A stretch of DNA of 64,000 bases, taken from the NCBI GenBank assembly GCA_004352715.1, contig SCFE01000027.1:1-64000 (forward strand), written 5' to 3'. Shown here one piece after another: positions 58,470 to 64,000 of this stretch. The notes below the pieces were generated by a model, which was not told the origin of the DNA, made no database searches, and saw only the letters and a program-made list of their open reading frames with translations. Positions within the stretch are counted from its first letter, which is position 1; each line of letters begins with the position of its first letter. The stretch comes from Hofstenia miamia (lineage: Eukaryota; Xenacoelomorpha; Acoela). Made by a program: the position numbers and the translations under genes.

Positions 58470-59148
58470 TTTCAACGAAACTGCTTCAAACAAACATGGA
58501 TTATACAAAATTCATTTTTTGCACGATTTCTTTAGTCGTCTTTTACACCCATAAAATTATTGCTTAAAATTGCTGTTTATGTCACGCTCACTAATGGATA
58601 GGAGTCTTGTTTCACATAAATATTTAAGCACACTCGGCTGTTGGCATGCAATTTTTAAATGGCGTAACTGGATAGAAATTTACCATAAGCAGAGTTTTAT
58701 GTTGTACTTTTCATACACATTTTAATGATAAATTTCGTATACACGCACATGATTAAAAATAGTACAAATATTTAAATTTTACCTTGTATTCATCTATATA
58801 AAATAATATAATGCAAAGTGCATATAATTTTCAAATTAATTGTGTTGTATTTGAAGAAATATTAAACTGTTTTTTACAATTTCCGTTGCAAATTTATAAT
58901 TGAAGCGCAATAAATGGTATTTTTAACAAAAATGGTCATTTTTTATGTAGGTAGGTAGGTTGTAAATCCAAGCATGATCAAAACATAAAAATCACCGTAA
59001 AGAAGTTCAGCACCTTACCACATCTATACTCAGAAAATGTGAATTTACGTATTGAATAAATGACATTCAGAAACATGTAATATATAGCAAAGTGTTATAT
59101 CTAGATTTTTCAAGCATTCTATATATGAGGTTAAACAAGGTCATGCAT
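57172..59148. repeat. False duplication of about 0.93 kb made by two single-N joins
   Basis: 57172-57390 recurs at 58104-58322 (offset 932). The sequence after the (AT)n at 57392-57422 through 58102 recurs at 58468-59148 (offset 1045, one base indel). Each first copy ends in a single N (57391, 58103). The second pass carries about 110 extra bases (58323-58434) before its (AT)n. The true locus is probably one copy with the structure of 58104-59148. Confidence 0.9.
57392..57520 (+). repeat. (AT)n-anchored repeat, copy 2 (partner at 29842)
   Basis: See the entry at 29842. It is also present at 58438-58566 through the false duplication, so only two independent loci are seen. Confidence 0.7.
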
Positions 59149-62100
59149 CTATGTTTGTTTCAATTAAAATTGTAATCAACTTAAAATTTGTATTTTAAGT
59201 TTAGCTATTTTCTTCAACAGATTTCAATGTGAATTTAAATTTGAAAACTATTCCAATTGTCATCATTGGGGCTACTCAGGTTATCTCAAAGTTCTAACAT
59301 ATAGCAGTGATCAGTAATTAGAAGAAATTGAGTCAAATAAACGTGAAACACAGCTGAATAATCTTCTGCTTAAAATGCCTGTGTTAATTATGGCTAATTT
59401 ATGAAGCTGGTATATAATGTATATATACTAACAGAGAAGCATTGAAAGACAAGGCATCAATATTTATTGGTTAGAAGAAATTACATTATATTTGTAAAAA
59501 TGAAATAGCAATATTATTTGAATTAAGGTATAAATATAATTGAATTAATTTTGACAACACTAATCTAATATAAATGTACTCTGTATTATGCTATGTTACA
59601 GGAATTATTAATGCGATTTGGAATATAAACTTATTATTATTTGGAGGTTGCTTTCCGAATCTAATTACAGAATAACTTAAAATCTTAAAATATATTTACA
59701 TAACAAAAAATCCGTTTTATTTATGTAACTAAACATTTTTCTTTATGTACGAGTAGAATTTGACAAAATATGTTCAATGTTATCAAAGATTGTGCTTTTA
59801 CAAGCATTTAGATACTCAATATTTTTCAAAAATATTTATACGATAGCAAGAATGTGCACTCTGTTTTGCAACTGAACATTATCTTTCCAAAACAAGGGTT
59901 CAGCAAGCTTTATATTTTTATAATTGATGACAATTGCATTTGAAAATGTAAGAGAAAGTTGTATTATCGATTTCCGCAAAGGTTATTAAGAGGCTGTACA
60001 CATTAAACTTAGGCCATAATTCAATAATTTCTAAGTATAATGTAAATCACATTGGTTCAAGGGCCATCTATAAGTCCGTAATATTGGCAAACAATAAAAA
60101 AATGTTTTTTTTGTATTTTGGCGGTTGACCTCATAATGTAGCAAAATTACAAAGTATTTTCATAAATTAAGGAATTAATTCGTTTGAAGGATGTTATATA
60201 TTTGTTGGCTTACGTAACCGCTGATGTCCAATATAATAACTACATATCAAAGTGTGAGATTTAAAGAAAATTTTTAGAGGAAGTAGATGTGAACTTAATA
60301 ATAAGAACAAAAAACGCAAAGCGAATATTATTGTGTTGGTGAAAAGTAAAATTGGTAGTTCTGTGATTGAAAATTTTTTTCGCAAAAACCTCATATCCAA
60401 ATCAATTCTTTATTTCTAGGTCAAGAAATAATTATAAATCCATGTCACGCAATAACTTTAAGGGCACGTTTTACTTTAAAACTTAAGAAGCGCCTTCGGC
60501 GTATATATTTGCATTTTTTATAAGATGCATTATGAGTTTAAAGGACTCAAAGTTTTTAATGAAGGAAAGAAAGCGAGACTTCACTCCTCTTTTAAAATAG
60601 AGCATAGCTTTGATGCATGCGGTTGTTAATTGTTCTTGTACGGTTTTTCATCACTTAAATATGTGCGTTTGAGTCGGCTTGTCAGAGGAAGTTTAGACAT
60701 TATTACAATGTTCTTTAATAATTTTGACTTCTTTCCAATGAATATTAATAACCTAAAGCCTTATTAAATATCATTAACAGAAATATAAAAACATAACAGA
60801 CATTTTGAAACCAAAAAATAACATCCAAAGTATATTTATATTTTTATGCAAGAAGCTTTTTCTTGAAACACAATTAGTGGTTTTCTGAACAATTTCGCAG
60901 TTGCCTAAGTTCAACACCATAGAGAAGGATATGTTGGATCGAATCTCAGGCATAGCTTATTATTTTTTCTCAAATTTAAGCTATAAAACGGAATGTGCAC
61001 ACACAACTTTCTGAGAAATACCAATTAATACATGTCATTCTGAATTCTTCTATTCTAGGATGTGGTTAGCATCTGTTATGCACTTCTTGGCATAGTAAAT
61101 TTTGTTAGTAAAAAGTAGTTAAATATCAACAAAAAAGAAGTAATTTTGAAAAAATTCTTAAAGAAATTCCGAAATTAGCAAATATTTCAAACTAAACGAG
61201 AAAATGTTGTAACTATTCAATTGTTGTTGGCAATATTGAAAGAATAATGTATCCAAAGTTGACAAAAATCAATTAATTTAATTAGTATCAATATTAAGCT
61301 GTTTTTACCTGGAATTGTGATTAACATGTATGCACAATTCGTCATTAATCTACGTATGAAATTCTTTTGTGATAATTGAGGGTACACTAAGCTTGCATAA
61401 GTTAATACATGATGACACAGGTAAAAGGTGACCAATAATAGTCTATCTACAGCTTATGCTTCCATCCTTGGCCACTTACTTTTTTCAAGCCTAAGCAAGA
61501 GATACAGAATTTCCATGTATAGACATAAAATAGCCCTAAATTGATATATTGGCGGTAAAGTCCCAGTTGCAATGGTAATGCCCATGTCCACAGAAATGAT
61601 CAACAACTCAGCCCAAGTATTCTCACAACAAAATTTATCAAGGAAAACACTTCTCCAGCATATACATTTCATATAATTTTGGTTCTAACTAGGGCAATAG
61701 TGATATGAAAAATTTTAAATATATTATCAATACTTTATCAAGCATGAATTTTCATAGATTTTTTATTATAAAGATTCCAGTTAAAAAATTAAAATCACTT
61801 TGTTGTAGTAAGAAAACATATTGATGCTACATTTGATGTTTTTGTTTAGGAAACTGAGTATAATAATAATTTTGTATATCTTAACATGCAGTTAAAGAAA
61901 TTTAATTCTACTATGGGTAAACGAATATCGAACACCATCTAATATTAAATTATCGATTGATTGATGAATAAAATATTTCGGTCAAGTTTGTAATTAGAGA
62001 ATCCCAAGAAGCTATGCCAATTATGTCATTATTAAGTAACCTCAAGCATTTAGTGAAATCCACTTTCAGATTGATTAGTTTTAAATTCTGCCTGGGCAAA

Positions 62101-62679
62101 GCTAAACTAGTAGAACCAAAATTCACTATTAATTGAATTACAATTAGGTAGGATGTTAAGAGTTTTTTAATTTTAATGCATTTTTTTGCAAAGTCAATAA
62201 AATCTGTTACAAAAATAATTTATAAAAAATTATGTTAGAAAAACTGTTGCATTGTGCAGGCAAGCACACATGTTGATCGTAAGCAGGTAACAAAAAAATT
62301 AATTGACATAAAGCTTTAACGGTGCAGAGCTATTCTGAGGTGATGATCAACTATAATATGATTAATATTCTCTATTTTTGTTACTGCATATTAGGTCATA
62401 TTATTATTTTTATGTTGTATCAATTATAGCAACATTTAATATGCATTTCTGATTTTTCAATGAATCTGGTCACTCCCTTGTTAGTTATCCTGTATGTTCT
62501 AGATTGCAAAATAAGCGTTTCCGTAGTTTGCTTTGTCTACTTCTTAGTTTGAAAAGTTACCTTCGAACAACCTGATGTGCTACAGCTTTGCGTAAGAATC
62601 ATTGTGAAAAAATTTTTCCACATATCTAAGGAAAAAATCTTATTTCTATTCAAATATACAATAACTTATTTCGAATAAA
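59149..62679. other. AT-rich stretch, no supported gene
   Basis: Short open frames only (up to 72 codons), none recognised. Positions 60560-60615 faintly resemble part of the 8990/43012 repeat. Confidence 0.35.
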
Positions 62680-62940
62680 ATTATATAAAAGCAAAGTGAC
62701 CCAAAAAGTACACTCTAAAATTGCGTGAACTAAGGCGTTTACTAAAGGCCTATTTGGTGCTTGTTATTCAACATGATTTGGAAAGGGTTAGTAAGGTATT
62801 TTACTTAGAAGGCAACGAGTGGTTAATTCCTTTATAGTTAGGTATTAATTGAGGCAATGGTTAACTCTATTTTATGGCATCCTTTTTGGAGTACTTCTTT
62901 AAAATGATTCGAAAATTGTTCTGAGAGTTTTCAATTCAAT
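62680..62940 (-). repeat. Dispersed repeat of unknown type, copy 2 (partner at 9880)
   Basis: The reverse complement aligns with 9880-10150: CACTCGTTGCCTTCT, TAGTTCACGCAATTTT and GTGTACTTTTTGGGTCACTT in the same order and spacing. Confidence 0.7.
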
Positions 62941-63780
62941 TAAAAATTACACTTAAAATCTGTTTGGATATATGGTTGACCAAGTTAGTATGAAATTACA
63001 ACAAAATCTACAGGTTTGAATAAAATGTGGTACACATTCCGTGTGGGCAAGCTAGATGGGAACACTTAGAGTTTCTGACAACCATGAATTTAACAAAGCT
63101 ATAGTGTCAACAAATTTATGGAATTTATTTTTTCAAAAAATTGGAATACAGCTATTATATTTAAAAATTCATGAAATTTCCAATAAGAAGCAGGCAATAT
63201 TGCTTATTATAATCTGTTTGAGCTATACTCCTGATGCTCTACAATTAATTTTGCAGTTTATTTACGTTTTTCATCACGTACTTTATATAAAGCTTTGCAT
63301 ATTACAATGTGTCATCAATCTTAAAAATAGGAAGACTTTTCAATTATGCTCAAAATTTAATCCTTGAAAATATTCTACTTAGATATATTATCCAGACCGA
63401 AGTGTTCTCATACAAAACATGCAAATCCAGCTTCAATTAAGAAATTAACAATTAATACACTTGCTTGAATATTGCCACTTTTGATCTGCAGGATTATTTC
63501 AAATTTTCCAAAGATTTTCATTATTAAAGGATGAACATCCAGAAGGCGCTTTTATTAGAAAAATTTCCCGAGGTCATTAGGACTGCATTCCCTTTAATCA
63601 TATTTTATTATTATTATTGTTTGTTTAATTTATAATTAAAAATTATAATTTAATGTAATTCCTATAAACTGGTAGGCATTAAATATTTAAAATGCAATCA
63701 ATACTTTTATTGAATCCTCTCAAGTATTTTGAAGAATACATCATAATACATATTATCTATTATTTCTTATTTTATACATA
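62941..63780. other. AT-rich stretch, no supported gene
   Basis: A 103-codon frame at 63056-63367 (+) has no recognised domain or homologous copy here and is not called. Confidence 0.35.
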
Positions 63781-64000
63781 CAGGGTGTAACAAAAGTAAC
63801 CAGACGCTTCATTTTACGAGAAATCTAACTATTCATAAAATTAAAAACGAATAATTTATAGTAGAATGTACAGTCTAGTGAATCTAAATCAACTTACTGA
63901 GGTTATAATGTCCAAAACGATTAATCATAAAAGAAGAAAGTGTTCATAGCAAATGTTCAAAATGATGACCATCATGTTCAATGCATTTGTTAATCCGGTC
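63781..64000 (-). mobile_element. Mariner-superfamily element, 3' end, cut by window edge
   Basis: TA (63779-63780) is followed by CAGGGTGTAACAAAAGTAAC, a TIR of the type seen in arthropod mariner-like elements. Inside it lies the C-terminus of a transposase on the minus strand (63944 onward). The rest of the element is beyond the window. Confidence 0.8.
63944..64000 (-). CDS. Mariner-superfamily transposase, C-terminal 18 residues
   Basis: The minus strand reads DRINKCIEHDGHHFEHLL and then TGA. R-x-x-x-C-I-x-x-x-G-x-H-F-E-H-L-L is the common C-terminus of this transposase group, the same broad type as the pseudogene at 52990-53930. The gene is open to the window edge; whether it is intact cannot be judged. 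Confidence 0.75.
   Translation of the reverse strand, partial: DRINKCIEHDGHHFEHLL

Noticed and set aside
60560-60615. Third copy of the 8990/43012 repeat
   Set aside because: Similarity is limited to a few short AG-rich blocks and could be chance.
63056-63367. 103-codon plus-strand open frame near the right edge
   Set aside because: Rich in hydrophobic residues because of AT-rich codons; no domain or conservation seen.
1-64000. CRISPR arrays, bacterial-type operons, ribosome binding sites or terminators
   Set aside because: The sequence is nuclear animal DNA. Direct repeats seen are tandem, microsatellite or assembly-related and have no spacer structure.

Overview
This window is AT-rich, intron-bearing animal DNA, most likely from an arthropod or another invertebrate; the species cannot be fixed from sequence alone. 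The evidence is eukaryotic: a Pol III tRNA gene with internal A/B boxes and a T-run terminator, GT-AG introns inside transposase genes, hAT, piggyBac, Tc1/mariner and non-LTR (LINE) elements, and many long (AT)n microsatellites. It is a draft assembly: there are 7 multi-base N runs and 4 single-N joins, and several joins carry tell-tale duplicated edges. The only recognisable host gene is a tRNA-Gly(UCC) at the left edge. I found no host protein-coding exon, no CRISPR array and no rRNA.

Layout. 0-7 kb: tRNA-Gly, then four hAT-like elements without a coding region (514-2055, 3663-4073, 4326-4707, 5477-6012) and a diverged 164-bp tandem repeat (6304-6630). 7.6-8.1 kb: a false 252-bp duplication around a gap. 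8.9-10.5 kb: copies of two dispersed repeats whose partners lie at 43.0 and 62.7 kb, and an isolated hAT-type terminus. 14.1-14.7 kb: a decayed Tc1-like transposase. 17.07-17.83 kb: a shrunken hAT with a perfect 8-bp target duplication and the C-terminal hAT dimerisation domain.

19.1-27.7 kb is the centrepiece. A piggyBac element, bounded by TTAA on both sides, was interrupted in its second coding exon by a hAT cluster (19583-25762) flanked by a CTGAAGAC/CTGATGAC duplication. The cluster contains two diverged copies of a BED-finger hAT transposase and further hAT-type ends.

28.6-38 kb: a hAT-type element with GGGGC/CCCGCC subterminal motifs, a 205-bp piggyBac-like MITE, a gapped mariner (33501-34404), a Tc1-type end, a 632-bp foldback (36679-37310) and a second copy of the 5477 element (37545-38060). 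42-53 kb: repeat copies, a 1163-bp hAT-like element (45795-46957) and AT microsatellites. 53-57.2 kb is a GC-richer island: a mariner-superfamily transposase pseudogene followed by a LINE (endonuclease, reverse transcriptase, C2H2 finger), both on the minus strand and both full of stops and frameshifts. 57.2-59.1 kb is an assembly-made duplication. 63.8 kb to the end is the 3' end of another mariner-superfamily element cut by the window edge.

Functionally this is a transposon graveyard with nested insertions. No element seen is clearly intact. The most informative signals are structural: target-site duplications, nested insertions whose removal restores a reading frame, and the fact that each hAT-like family carries its own short repeated subterminal motif.
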